A DNA stretch of 54,569 nucleotides from assembly GCF_947258925.1 (NCBI RefSeq), contig NZ_CAMYKG010000028.1, positions 1 to 54,569 on the forward strand, in the 5' to 3' direction. Below are positions 28,262-36,835 of the stretch, in pieces. This DNA comes from an uncultured Eudoraea sp. (GTDB lineage: Bacteria; Bacteroidota; Bacteroidia; Flavobacteriales; Flavobacteriaceae). The translations under genes and the position numbers were made by a program. The notes under the pieces were generated by a model that ran no database searches, was not told where the DNA came from, and was given only the letters and a program-made list of their open reading frames with translations. Positions within the stretch are counted from its first letter, which is position 1, and every line of letters starts with the position of its first letter.

Positions 28262-29365
28262 TTATTGGTATTGCAATGCAGGCTTTTTGCCTAATTCTTT
28301 TAAATGCCTGAAATGCGAAATTATGGCTTTTCTTGTAGTTCTATATTCATTGTAGGGCAAATTAAATTCCTTAGCTGTCTGTTTAACAATTTTGGAGATT
28401 TTTGTGTAATGAATATGGCTGATATTTGGAAAAATATGATGTTCCACCTGATGGTTTAAACCTCCGGTAAACCAATTTACTATTTTATTTTTGGTGCCAA
28501 AGTTCACCGTAGTTAATAATTGATGAATTGCCCAGGTATTTTTCATGGTGCCGTCTTTTTCGGGTAAGGGAGTTTCAGCTTCATCCACTACATGAGCTAA
28601 CTGGAACACAACACTAAGAATCACTCCGGCTACATAATGCATAATAAAAAACCCAAGTAAAATTTTCCACCAGGCTATGTCCAAAATTAGCATAGGTAAA
28701 ACGATCCATATCGTTATGTAAATCATTTTTGTAGCCACTAATACACTCCAGTTCAAGAATGGATTTGGAAATTTACCATAAGATAATTTTCTTTTTGTGT
28801 AACGGTACATTTGCATGAAATCTGTTGTTATGGCCCAGTTAAAGGTTAATAAACCATATAAGAACACAGAATAGTAATGCTGAAATTTATGAAATTTGTG
28901 CCACTTGGCATGCTTTGAAAAACGTAATATTCTTCCTGCTTCAAGATCTTCGTCATGGGTATGAATATTGGTATAGGTATGATGCAGTACATTGTGTTGA
29001 ACCTGCCAGTTATAAACATTTCCAGCCAGGATGTATATGCTACTCCCCATTAGTTTGTTTACCCATCTTTTAGTAGAGTAAGAGCCATGATTTCCATCGT
29101 GCATCACATTCATACCCACTCCTGCCATACCCACTCCCATGGTAATGGTAAGCAATAAATTGGCCCAGTTAGGCAAATTCAAAGTCAATATTAAAAAATA
29201 AGGAGCCAGAAAAAGACCAAACATTATGCCTGTTTTGACATATAAGCGCCAGTTACCGGTTTTTTTGATTTCATTTTCCTTAAAATAATCATTTACCCTT
29301 TTGTTAAGGGTTTTAAAGAACTTGGCTGAATCTTGTCGTGAGAATTTAATTGTATTTGCATCCAT
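28262..29365 (-). CDS. Membrane fatty acid desaturase (acyl-CoA/acyl-lipid type)
   Basis: This diiron integral membrane enzyme is 367 residues long. The three histidine clusters are visible: HDGNHGS, HNVLHHTYTNIHTHDED, and HQVEHHIFPNISHIHY. The HQVEHH cluster is typical of the linoleoyl-CoA/delta-6-like front-end type. Several hydrophobic helices lie between the clusters. It has no N-terminal cytochrome b5 domain. It probably adjusts membrane fluidity. Probably the first gene of an operon with the aminotransferase. Confidence 0.92.
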   Translation of the reverse strand: MDANTIKFSRQDSAKFFKTLNKRVNDYFKENEIKKTGNWRLYVKTGIMFGLFLAPYFLILTLNLPNWANLLLTITMGVGMAGVGMNVMHDGNHGSYSTKRWVNKLMGSSIYILAGNVYNWQVQHNVLHHTYTNIHTHDEDLEAGRILRFSKHAKWHKFHKFQHYYSVFLYGLLTFNWAITTDFMQMYRYTKRKLSYGKFPNPFLNWSVLVATKMIYITIWIVLPMLILDIAWWKILLGFFIMHYVAGVILSVVFQLAHVVDEAETPLPEKDGTMKNTWAIHQLLTTVNFGTKNKIVNWFTGGLNHQVEHHIFPNISHIHYTKISKIVKQTAKEFNLPYNEYRTTRKAIISHFRHLKELGKKPALQYQ

Positions 29366-29458
29366 ATGCTGAAATCATTTCTGTAAATATAACGTAATAT
29401 CTTTCTATTTTATGCGCTTCATATGAGATAATACGATCTACATTCCTAATGAATGTAT

Positions 29459-29466
29459 TATTTTTG
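29459..29466 (+). promoter_or_regulatory. Candidate minus-7 element for rsmG
   Basis: TATTTTTG, an exact TAnnTTTG match 19 bp before the rsmG ATG. Just upstream lies a dyad, ACATTC-CTAAT-GAATGT (29440-29456), which could be an operator. Confidence 0.45.
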
Positions 29467-29474
29467 ATAAGCAA

Positions 29475-29482
29475 CAAAGGTA
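29475..29482 (-). promoter_or_regulatory. Candidate minus-7 element for the desaturase operon
   Basis: The minus strand reads TACCTTTG, an exact TAnnTTTG match about 110 bp before the desaturase start. It lies only 9 bp from the plus-strand rsmG element, so the two promoters would overlap. Confidence 0.35.
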
Positions 29483-29485
29483 CAT

Positions 29486-30130
29486 ATGCAAGCTGAAATA
29501 ATCTTTAAATATTTTCCCAATTTATCTGAAATTCAAAAAGATCACTTCATTCGCCTGGAATTTCTTTATAAAGATTGGAATAAGAAGATAAATGTAGTTT
29601 CCAGAAAAGATATAGATGAACTCTATATTAGACATGTACTTCACTCTTTAGGGATAGCTAAGGTACAAGCGTTTAAAAAAGGTGCCACTATTTTAGATGT
29701 CGGCACTGGAGGGGGATTTCCGGGTATTCCTCTGGCAATATTATTTCCGGATTCCAATTTCACATTGGTAGATGCAATTGGTAAAAAGATAAAAGTAGTT
29801 GACGAAGTAGTTAATGGGCTGGATTTAAAAAATGTGACCACATATCACCGCAGGGTTGAGGAGTTGGATATTCAATTCGATTTTATTGTTAGCAGAGCTG
29901 TTGCTGCTATGCCAACTTTCGTGAGATGGGTACAGGGTTGTATCAAAAAAAAATCTGAACATGAACTCAAAAACGGAATCCTCTACCTGAAGGGAGGTGA
30001 TTTGTCAGAGGAACTAAAGGACTATAAGAATGTACAGATATTTGAATTATCCGACTTCTTCGACGAGGACTTTTTTATAACCAAAAAAGTAGTTTATTTA
30101 CCTATGAAATATAAAGGTAAAATCAAATGA
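29486..30130 (+). CDS. rsmG: 16S rRNA (guanine-N7) methyltransferase RsmG
   Basis: This enzyme (GidB) methylates G527 (E. coli numbering) of 16S rRNA using SAM. It is 214 residues long. The SAM-binding loop LDVGTGGGFPGIPLAI and the following FTLVDAIGKKIKVV strand are diagnostic, as are NVVSRKD near the N-terminus and FIVSRAVAAM. It is a single gene with its own promoter, divergent from the desaturase operon. Confidence 0.96.
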   Translation: MQAEIIFKYFPNLSEIQKDHFIRLEFLYKDWNKKINVVSRKDIDELYIRHVLHSLGIAKVQAFKKGATILDVGTGGGFPGIPLAILFPDSNFTLVDAIGKKIKVVDEVVNGLDLKNVTTYHRRVEELDIQFDFIVSRAVAAMPTFVRWVQGCIKKKSEHELKNGILYLKGGDLSEELKDYKNVQIFELSDFFDEDFFITKKVVYLPMKYKGKIK

Positions 30131-30441
30131 GTAACATCATATTAAAAGAATACCTACAATTTTGAGCATAGGTTTTGATGTATTCAATGCATCTTTTTAA
30201 CTTGGTTTTTTTTGTCTTAACACCAGTGCTTCTATCCATTTCAAAGATTTAGAGTACAGTTAATAATCTTAAATTTACAATTACTTAACGTTAAATTTAC
30301 ATATATCTTATGAAAAAAGCACCTTTATTAGAGTTAAAGTGCTGGTTTTTAATTGTTAAATGAGTTTTTTATGTACCAGGAACCCAATTTTTTTAGGATT
30401 TAAGAAGGGGACCAAAAAGAGATAATTGAAAAGCTAAATAA
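30131..30441. other. 311-bp intergenic region after rsmG
   Basis: This gap lies between the convergent ends of rsmG and the solute-binding protein gene. Apart from the hairpin at 30318-30343 I see no gene, promoter or RNA motif in it. Confidence 0.6.
30318..30343. terminator. Bidirectional terminator between rsmG and the solute-binding protein gene
   Basis: An inverted repeat AGCACCTTTA/TTAAAGTGCT with one mismatch is flanked by T-runs on both strands. It lies about 100 bp after the minus-strand gene and 190 bp after rsmG. Confidence 0.6.
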
Positions 30442-31416
30442 CTAAAATTTTAGTTTAAGTCCGGAAGAAGAATTCGTATTCATTTGGGCCGCTTTCATAA
30501 TGTCGGTCTTATATTTTGCAGGCACACCCTGCCATCCTTCATAGACTTGTCCATTTATATAATAGCGCTGGGTATTTTCGGTCATAGTGGTTTCGGTCAT
30601 CAATTTATAATACGTCACGGGAGCATTTTTTCCTGCGTGATCCCCATCCAGCACGAGTTCAAGTACTCCATCACCGTCTATATCGGATTGTATCCAATTC
30701 AATTCCAGTATTTTATTATAAGTGCCATCAATCATCATACTCTGAATATTGTTATTAAAATCAGCTATGATTTTTTGTGCATCAGGTATATTCTTTAGAA
30801 TGGCCAGGTGTAGTGGTTGTACCAAAAATGCTTCCTTTCCAATTTCAAGAAACTTGCTTATATCATTCAATTGATAGGTTAATAAATAAGAAATCAGCAA
30901 CTCATCCACCAGCATATAATCTGCCTTGAAGGTCAGGAGTTTCTCCAGATTTTCCTGATCACTTTTACCCGGAATTAGCAGCACGTCCAGATTAGTGTAA
31001 ACCGATGCTCCATATGCATAGCCGCTAATAATGGCAATGCGTTTGTTTTTTAATTCACTAAGGGATTTTGCACTGACATCACTACCTTTTCTTCCCACTA
31101 AAATAAGGCGGTTTTCAAGATAGGGTTCTGAATAAAGTAAATAGTTTTCCCGGTCTATAGTTTTCCATAAAGTGGGACTACCCTGGTATGTCCCGGAGAT
31201 TATGCCTTCCATAACCGGATCAAATCCGGTTACAGTTAAACCCATTTCAATACCTCCCCTTTCAAGAGCCTCTTTTACTAATTCCAAAGCGAATCCTTTT
31301 TCCCCTTCTACGTTAGAGAATGGAGGCCATATATCAGCAGCCAGATTTAGGGTGTTATTCTGTGAATATAAAAAAATAGAGGGTATGGCTAAGAATAGCA
31401 AAAGCAATTTTTTCAT
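30442..31416 (-). CDS. Periplasmic solute-binding protein (SBP family 3) with C-terminal calcium-loop extension
   Basis: This 324-residue exported protein has a signal peptide ending near LYSQ. The mature part is a type II periplasmic-binding fold of the amino-acid-type family 3 (WPPFSNVEGEKGFALELVKEALE, LLLYSEPYLENRLILVGRKGSD, ISGYAYGASVY). After it, residues 245-253 (DIDGDGVLE) form an EF-hand-like calcium loop, and a further 65 residues are not part of the family. No ABC permease or ATPase gene is near, so it may sense a ligand or serve a distant transporter. Confidence 0.78.
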   Translation of the reverse strand: MKKLLLLFLAIPSIFLYSQNNTLNLAADIWPPFSNVEGEKGFALELVKEALERGGIEMGLTVTGFDPVMEGIISGTYQGSPTLWKTIDRENYLLYSEPYLENRLILVGRKGSDVSAKSLSELKNKRIAIISGYAYGASVYTNLDVLLIPGKSDQENLEKLLTFKADYMLVDELLISYLLTYQLNDISKFLEIGKEAFLVQPLHLAILKNIPDAQKIIADFNNNIQSMMIDGTYNKILELNWIQSDIDGDGVLELVLDGDHAGKNAPVTYYKLMTETTMTENTQRYYINGQVYEGWQGVPAKYKTDIMKAAQMNTNSSSGLKLKF

Positions 31417-31592
31417 GGTAGAGCTGCTTAAATCTTAATTGGACTCTTAAAATAGTTGATTCAAGTCAAAAGGTATGTTAAAAATGCGTCAATACCAATA
31501 TCAGCGGGAAATTTTTGGAATAACTGCATAAGGCCCTTCCTTTTTTCTAAGCAGAGCTTTATGGGTTGAAAAAAAGTTTTGTTTGTCTTTAT

Positions 31593-33221
31593 TTAACCTA
31601 AAAATGGATAACGATAATCCTCCGGGGTTACAAAAGTTTCTTTGATTAATCTGGGCGAAACCCACCGTAGTAAATTTTGAGCAGATCCGGCTTTATCATT
31701 GGTTCCTGAAGCCCTTGCGCCACCAAATGGCTGTTGCCCTACTACAGCTCCGGTAGGTTTATCATTGATATAGAAATTCCCTGCACAATTCTCAAGTGCT
31801 TTCGTAGCCTCATCAATGGCATATCGATCTTTAGCTAAAACAGCACCGGTAAGCGCATATTCAGAGGTAGAATCAACCAATTTCAAAGTATTGGACCATT
31901 CCTTATCATCGTAGATATAGATTGTAACCACTGGTCCAAACAATTCAGTTTCCATTGTTGAATAATGGGGATTTGTGGTTAAAATAACCGTAGGTTCTAT
32001 GAAATAACCTTTGGACTTATCATAATTTCCACCTACAACTATACGGGCATCTTTGTCTTTTTTGGCCTGATCAATATAGGAAGCCAATTTGTCAAACGAA
32101 CCTTCATGGATTACCGCTGTAATGAAATTGCTCATATCTTCAGGTGATCCTGGTGGATTAAACGATTCCACATCTTTTTTCACCAATTCCAATATTTCTG
32201 CTGAAGTAGACTTTGGTAGATATACCCGAGAGGCAGCGCTACACTTTTGACCCTGAAATTCAAAGGCACCACGAGTAATTGCGGTGGCTACCTGCTGAGG
32301 TTTTGCAGTGGGATGTGCAATAATAAAGTCTTTACCGCCCGTTTCACCAACAATCCTTGGATATGTTTTATAACGATCTATATTATTTCCTATTTGTTTC
32401 CACAAGGCTTTAAAAACATGTGTGCTGCCGGTAAAATGAATTCCTGCGAAGTCAGGGCTTGCCAATACAATATCAGAAATCATTACCGGATCACCGTATA
32501 CGACATTTATCACTCCGTCCGGAAGACCGGCTTCTTTGAAAATATCTACAATTACTTTTGCTGAAAAGATCTGACTATCGCTGGGTTTCCAAACCACCAC
32601 GTTACCCATCATTGCTGCACTTGCAGGAAGATTCCCGGCAATTGCTGTAAAATTAAAAGGAGTTATAGCATAAACAAATCCCTCTAAAGGTCTGTACTCG
32701 ACCCTATTCCAGATTCCCTCTGATGATTCTGGTTGCTCGGCATAAATCTGAGACATATAGCTTACATTAAATCTAAGGAAGTCTATAAACTCGCAAGCAG
32801 CATCTATTTCAGCCTGATGTATAGTTTTTGATTGTGCCAGCATTGTTGCGGCATTAATTTTTGCCCTATAGGGCCCGGCAATGAGATCTGCGGCTTTTAA
32901 GAAAATACTGGCTCTTTGTTCCCAGGTTAAGGATGCCCAGGCATCACGGGATTGAAGTGCATTTTCTATGGCCTTCTTAACATGATTTTCTTCTGCAACA
33001 TGATACCTGCCAAGAACGTGCTTATGGTCATGGGGAGGTGTCATAATTCGGGTCTTGGATGTAGTTATTTCTTCGCTGCCAATGAACAGAGGAACATCTA
33101 TACTTCCATTGAAGTATTCCTGATATTGTTTTAAAACTTCATCTCTTTCAGGAGTACCCGGAGCATAACTCTTAATGGGTTCATTAATTGCCATTGGGAC
33201 CTCAAAAAAACCTTTACCCAT
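31593..33221 (-). CDS. pruA: L-glutamate gamma-semialdehyde (1-pyrroline-5-carboxylate) dehydrogenase
   Basis: This NAD+-dependent aldehyde dehydrogenase oxidises glutamate semialdehyde to glutamate in proline and arginine catabolism. It is 542 residues long, the length of the stand-alone group. The catalytic cysteine lies in FEFQGQKCSAASRVYLP and the general base in IVGETGGKDF. The substrate loop NDKPTGAVVGQQPFGGARASGTNDKAG is characteristic. No proline dehydrogenase gene is in the window. It could use arginine-derived glutamate semialdehyde, which would link to cyanophycin turnover, but that is inference. Confidence 0.95.
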   Translation of the reverse strand: MGKGFFEVPMAINEPIKSYAPGTPERDEVLKQYQEYFNGSIDVPLFIGSEEITTSKTRIMTPPHDHKHVLGRYHVAEENHVKKAIENALQSRDAWASLTWEQRASIFLKAADLIAGPYRAKINAATMLAQSKTIHQAEIDAACEFIDFLRFNVSYMSQIYAEQPESSEGIWNRVEYRPLEGFVYAITPFNFTAIAGNLPASAAMMGNVVVWKPSDSQIFSAKVIVDIFKEAGLPDGVINVVYGDPVMISDIVLASPDFAGIHFTGSTHVFKALWKQIGNNIDRYKTYPRIVGETGGKDFIIAHPTAKPQQVATAITRGAFEFQGQKCSAASRVYLPKSTSAEILELVKKDVESFNPPGSPEDMSNFITAVIHEGSFDKLASYIDQAKKDKDARIVVGGNYDKSKGYFIEPTVILTTNPHYSTMETELFGPVVTIYIYDDKEWSNTLKLVDSTSEYALTGAVLAKDRYAIDEATKALENCAGNFYINDKPTGAVVGQQPFGGARASGTNDKAGSAQNLLRWVSPRLIKETFVTPEDYRYPFLG

Positions 33222-33249
33222 AATCTTTTTTATTAAATTTTTTACGGAT

Positions 33250-33257
33250 CAAAGGTA
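33250..33257 (-). promoter_or_regulatory. Candidate minus-7 element for pruA
   Basis: The minus strand reads TACCTTTG, an exact TAnnTTTG match 29 bp before the pruA start. Confidence 0.45.
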
Positions 33258-33304
33258 ATAAATCCCCAATCGTTTATAAAATTAAAACAAGTGAAAACGG
33301 AGGA

Positions 33305-33700
33305 TTAATTCAAGGCGAAAGGAGCAAAGAATTTAAAAGAAGGAATATAGACTCTGAATTTTTCATTAGTGGTAAAATTCACCATATTATAATGGCCTTT
33401 CATAGCTCCAATTGGCGATGCAAGAAGGCATCCGGAACTGTATGTATGAGATTCGCCCGGACGTATTACCGGTTTTTTCCCGATTACACCTTCGCCATCC
33501 AAAACTTCCAGATCGTTTAATGCATCATAAATCTGCCAATGTCTCGAAGTTAGCTGAACCGAATCTTTACTTTGATTCTCAATGGTAATAGTATAACCGA
33601 AAGCAAAGTGCATTTTATAGTTTTTAAAGAAGGTGCCTTCAAAACTAGTATTCACTGAAATTTTAATGCCTTTGGTAACTTGTGTAATCATCTTTTTCAT
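33305..33700 (-). CDS. apaG: ApaG-domain protein
   Basis: This small protein of the ApaG/DUF525 family is 131 residues long (128 if the Met at 33691 is used). It forms a fibronectin-type III-like beta sandwich. The family core is visible: SVQLTSRHWQIYD, EVLDGEGVIGKKPVIRPGESHTY, and GCLLASPIGAMKGHYNMV, with a C-terminal FAPFALN. ApaG was linked in Enterobacteria to Co2+/Mg2+ resistance, and its biochemical role is unclear. It lies upstream of pruA on the same strand, separated by 83 bp that contain the pruA promoter element. Confidence 0.93.
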   Translation of the reverse strand: MKKMITQVTKGIKISVNTSFEGTFFKNYKMHFAFGYTITIENQSKDSVQLTSRHWQIYDALNDLEVLDGEGVIGKKPVIRPGESHTYSSGCLLASPIGAMKGHYNMVNFTTNEKFRVYIPSFKFFAPFALN

Positions 33701-34086
33701 GTAAAATAAATAACGGTTTACCTATGCATGAGCAGGATATCCGCTAAAGCTGCTAAAATAAAAAAAATCGATTCAGTCCATCTCTATTTAACAATAGTTT
33801 AAAATCGGGGCTAATGTCCATCGATTACACTTATGCTAAATTATTTTGAGATATGGGGAAACCTATGGGGGCAAGATAGATAATAGAAATTGATTATGAA
33901 AACGTACGATTACTTTATCGGTGTATGACTGTTTTTTCTGTTGAATTTCTGGGCTATAGCTCTTTATATATAGGCAATTGACAATTTTTTACGTGACAAA
34001 AACAGGATGGTGCAGAGCCAGAATCAAGGCATTGCAGAACTTAAGTTGGGGTAAGGTTAAACTTTAATGAATTTGACAAATGCAAT
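33701..34086. other. 386-bp intergenic region between apaG and the plug protein gene
   Basis: No intact gene of plausible size is visible here. It should hold the apaG promoter. From 33896 on the plus strand lies a protein-like frame with two stops, listed separately as a possible decayed gene. Confidence 0.5.
33896..34054 (+). pseudogene. Possible decayed small membrane-protein ORF with two in-frame stops
   Basis: Starting at the ATG at 33896, the frame reads MKTYDYFIGV, then a TGA (33926-33928), then LFFLLNFWAIALYI, then a TAG (33971-33973), then AIDNFLRDKNRMVQSQNQGI and on to a TAA ending at 34054. The middle looks like a membrane helix and the end like a charged helix. Chance is a real alternative for 53 codons. 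No homolog is recognised. Confidence 0.22.
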
Positions 34087-35331
34087 TTAGTTCGTAATAT
34101 TTTCAGAATTTGCAGACCCTATACCAATTATTGTGTCATACAGATCTCCAAAATTCCTGTAATAAACCAGAATCAGATATTGGTTCTCTGTAAAATTGAA
34201 GTTGCCGCCAACCTTATTGAGGTCTACAATTCCATCTTCGTTTTTTAGCACATATTTATAGTTGTAGAACCCTTGTTTTAGTTTTATGGCGGCTTCCATA
34301 TTCCCGTTATTGGAATTGTAAATCATTTTATTCTGCTCCTCGAGGGCATAATTGTTAAATTTACCATATACATATACCTCATTTAATCCAATGTCCATGG
34401 TGTAGGGAAGACTGAAATGTACAATAGTATATTCTGATTCCCTGGAAAAGTCATCACCCTGCAGGGTCCGGATTGTAAAATCACCATTGATATCAGGGAA
34501 ATAAGTGTACTCCTTATCATATCTGTAAGAATTTGTAAAAAGGTAGTGGTGGTATAGCTCTTTATATTCGATGTGTGAAATGGCTGAAGAAGGTGCTCTC
34601 AAATCACTTGTATCAAAATTCAGAAATTCATTTCCTCCAAAAAAACTGGTCTCGGCATCGTACCTATATGTTAAAGTGTTTCCTAATACGAATTGAGGAG
34701 GAACATTAGTTATTGCATTGGACCATTGGTAATTCTGGATTATGGCAACCTTCACTTCTTTTAAAGGATTTACCAGTTGAAGACTGAAAGGAACAATCGT
34801 GAATTGCACGGATTGTTTTTGGTTTAGAAAATCAAAATTCCTGGAATTTCTGGTCGTGGCCCCTACGGTTACCAAATCTTTATAAACTACAAATCTCCTT
34901 GAAAATTGAAGTTCGTAGTTCGCATTATAAATTTCAAGGACGTAATTACCGCTTACTTTTAAGCTCACTTCCGCATTGGGAATAGTTAAGCGATAGTTGG
35001 AGTAGGTTTCAAGGGTGTTATAGCTGTTGGTATAATTAATAATCCTTTGATTGTCAGTGCCCCGAAGATATTGTGATTTTAGAAGTTCGGAGGGAGTCCA
35101 GTCATAATCACAGTAAACAATCTTATAATAGTAGTCTTGTTCGCTAGCCGTCAAATCATCAAACTCCAAATAAACAGGCTCTCCAAGGGTAATAACCGGA
35201 AACTGATCATCTGTTGGCCCCTTAAAGATTATAGTCTTAATATTTTCTGGTGGGTTAACTTCTTCCTGAACCTGGGAATACAAGTGGCAGCTAAGCAAAA
35301 AGAAAAATATTTGTTTAAGAATTAAGCGCAT
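34087..35331 (-). CDS. Type IX secretion system plug-domain protein (DUF5103 family)
   Basis: This exported protein of about 414 residues matches the DUF5103 family. Members include the plug protein that caps the alternative opening of the SprA translocon. The start at 35331 gives a good signal peptide (MRLILKQIFFFLLSCHLYSQ). The ATG at 35385 would place 18 extra residues before it. The family pattern is strong: TLGEPVYLEFDDL, YYYKIVYCDYDW, SNYRLTIPNAEV, SGNYVLEIY and, late, FNNYALEEQNKMIYN. It stands alone on the minus strand, divergent from nqrA. Confidence 0.85.
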   Translation of the reverse strand: MRLILKQIFFFLLSCHLYSQVQEEVNPPENIKTIIFKGPTDDQFPVITLGEPVYLEFDDLTASEQDYYYKIVYCDYDWTPSELLKSQYLRGTDNQRIINYTNSYNTLETYSNYRLTIPNAEVSLKVSGNYVLEIYNANYELQFSRRFVVYKDLVTVGATTRNSRNFDFLNQKQSVQFTIVPFSLQLVNPLKEVKVAIIQNYQWSNAITNVPPQFVLGNTLTYRYDAETSFFGGNEFLNFDTSDLRAPSSAISHIEYKELYHHYLFTNSYRYDKEYTYFPDINGDFTIRTLQGDDFSRESEYTIVHFSLPYTMDIGLNEVYVYGKFNNYALEEQNKMIYNSNNGNMEAAIKLKQGFYNYKYVLKNEDGIVDLNKVGGNFNFTENQYLILVYYRNFGDLYDTIIGIGSANSENITN

Positions 35332-35417
35332 TTTTAGCCTGTTTTTCAGGTAAAGGTAAACAAAATGCATACCCAAAAAAGTCATATCGGTGTATTACCT
35401 AAAATTATAGTTAATTA

Positions 35418-35437
35418 TTATGATAACAGTGTCATAA
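35418..35437. promoter_or_regulatory. Dyad upstream of nqrA
   Basis: TTATGA-TAACAGTG-TCATAA is a perfect 6-bp inverted repeat about 46 bp before the nqrA start. A near-match minus-7 element (TATTTTTA, 35442-35449) follows. It could be an operator for the nqr operon, but short AT-rich dyads also arise by chance. Confidence 0.3.
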
Positions 35438-35483
35438 GTGCTATTTTTACGCGAAATTTTGATAAACTAAAGGTTTGTAATCT

Positions 35484-36833
35484 ATGTCTAAAGACATTCG
35501 TATTAAGAAGGGCTTGAACGTTAATCTTGTAGGTTCTGCAGAACAAAATACATCCAAATCAGTTTTAAGCAATATTTACGCGATTAATCTTTTGGATTTT
35601 TATGGTATCACGCCAAAATTGCTCGTAAAACAAGGTGCAGAGATTAAAGCAGGCGAACCATTGTTCTTTAACAAGGATAATGCCGATATGCTTTTTGTTT
35701 CTCCTGTAAGCGGCGAATTAGTGGAAATAATCAGAGGAGCTCGAAGAAAAATACTGACCATAAAAATTCTTGCCGACAAAACCCAGGTTTATCATGAAAA
35801 TGAAACTTTAAAAGCTAATGCAAATTCTGAGGAAATAAAGTCTATCCTTCTCAAATCCGGCTGCTGGCCATTCATAAAACAACGACCATACGATGTAATT
35901 GCGGACCCGGCGGTTACGCCAAAGGCTATTTTTGTTTCGGCTTACATAACAGCACCACTTGCCGCTGATATAGAGTATACTTTAAAGGGTAAGGAGCGTG
36001 AATTGCAAACAGCACTGACCGCTCTGGATAATCTTACACCCGGTAAAGTACATGTTTCTGTGGCCAAGGGTTCAAATTCTATTTTTTCCGATCTAAAAAA
36101 TATTGAACTACACAGCGTTTCCGGTCCTCATCCTGCGGGATTGGTTGGAACTCAGATAAACAAAATTGATCCGATAAATAAAGGTGAGGTCGTTTGGACT
36201 GTATCACCCCAGGATCTTGTTATAATTGGGGAGTTGCTTTTAACGGGCAGATTTAATGCCGATCGCATAATCGCCCTTGCCGGGTCATCTGTAAAATCGC
36301 CTAAGTATTTTACAACAAAAATAGGAGCGGAGATAGCTACTTTTCTGTATTCCAGCGGTGTTGTGGACAAAAGATTTCGCGTAATTAACGGAGATGTACT
36401 AACAGGTAAAAAAACAGGTCCCGCCGGATACCTCGGTTTTTATAATAATACGGTGAGTGTTATTCCTGAGGGAGATGATTATGAATTCTTTGGTTGGAAC
36501 AAGCCTGTTTTTGATAAGGTTTCTTCAACAAGAGCGCTTACATTTTCCTGGTTGCAACCCAATAAGAAATATAAATTAGACACCAATACCAACGGCGAAC
36601 ACAGGGCATTTGTGGTTACAGGGATGTATGAAGAAGTATTCCCATTAGACATTTATCCGTTGCAACTCTTAAAAGCATGCATGGTAAAAGATCTTGATGA
36701 GATGGAACAGCTCGGATTATACGAGGTAATTCCGGAAGATTTTTCTTTAACTGAATTCATTTGCATTTCCAAACAACCGCATCAGCAGATAATCCGTGAA
36801 GGGTTGGATTTATTACAAAAAGAAATAGGATAA
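35484..36833 (+). CDS. nqrA: Na+-translocating NADH:quinone reductase subunit A
   Basis: NqrA is the cytoplasmic subunit associated with quinone binding in the six-subunit sodium pump. It is 449 residues long, close to the usual size. It opens with the typical IRIKKGLNVNLVG and contains GHPAGLVGTQINKIDPI-like residues (read here as SGPHPAGLVGTQINKIDPI) and GSSVKSPKYFTTKIGAEI. It has no membrane segment. It is the first gene of the nqrABCDEF operon, with gaps of 2-21 bp or overlaps between all members. Confidence 0.96.
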   Translation: MSKDIRIKKGLNVNLVGSAEQNTSKSVLSNIYAINLLDFYGITPKLLVKQGAEIKAGEPLFFNKDNADMLFVSPVSGELVEIIRGARRKILTIKILADKTQVYHENETLKANANSEEIKSILLKSGCWPFIKQRPYDVIADPAVTPKAIFVSAYITAPLAADIEYTLKGKERELQTALTALDNLTPGKVHVSVAKGSNSIFSDLKNIELHSVSGPHPAGLVGTQINKIDPINKGEVVWTVSPQDLVIIGELLLTGRFNADRIIALAGSSVKSPKYFTTKIGAEIATFLYSSGVVDKRFRVINGDVLTGKKTGPAGYLGFYNNTVSVIPEGDDYEFFGWNKPVFDKVSSTRALTFSWLQPNKKYKLDTNTNGEHRAFVVTGMYEEVFPLDIYPLQLLKACMVKDLDEMEQLGLYEVIPEDFSLTEFICISKQPHQQIIREGLDLLQKEIG

Positions 36834-36835
36834 AC

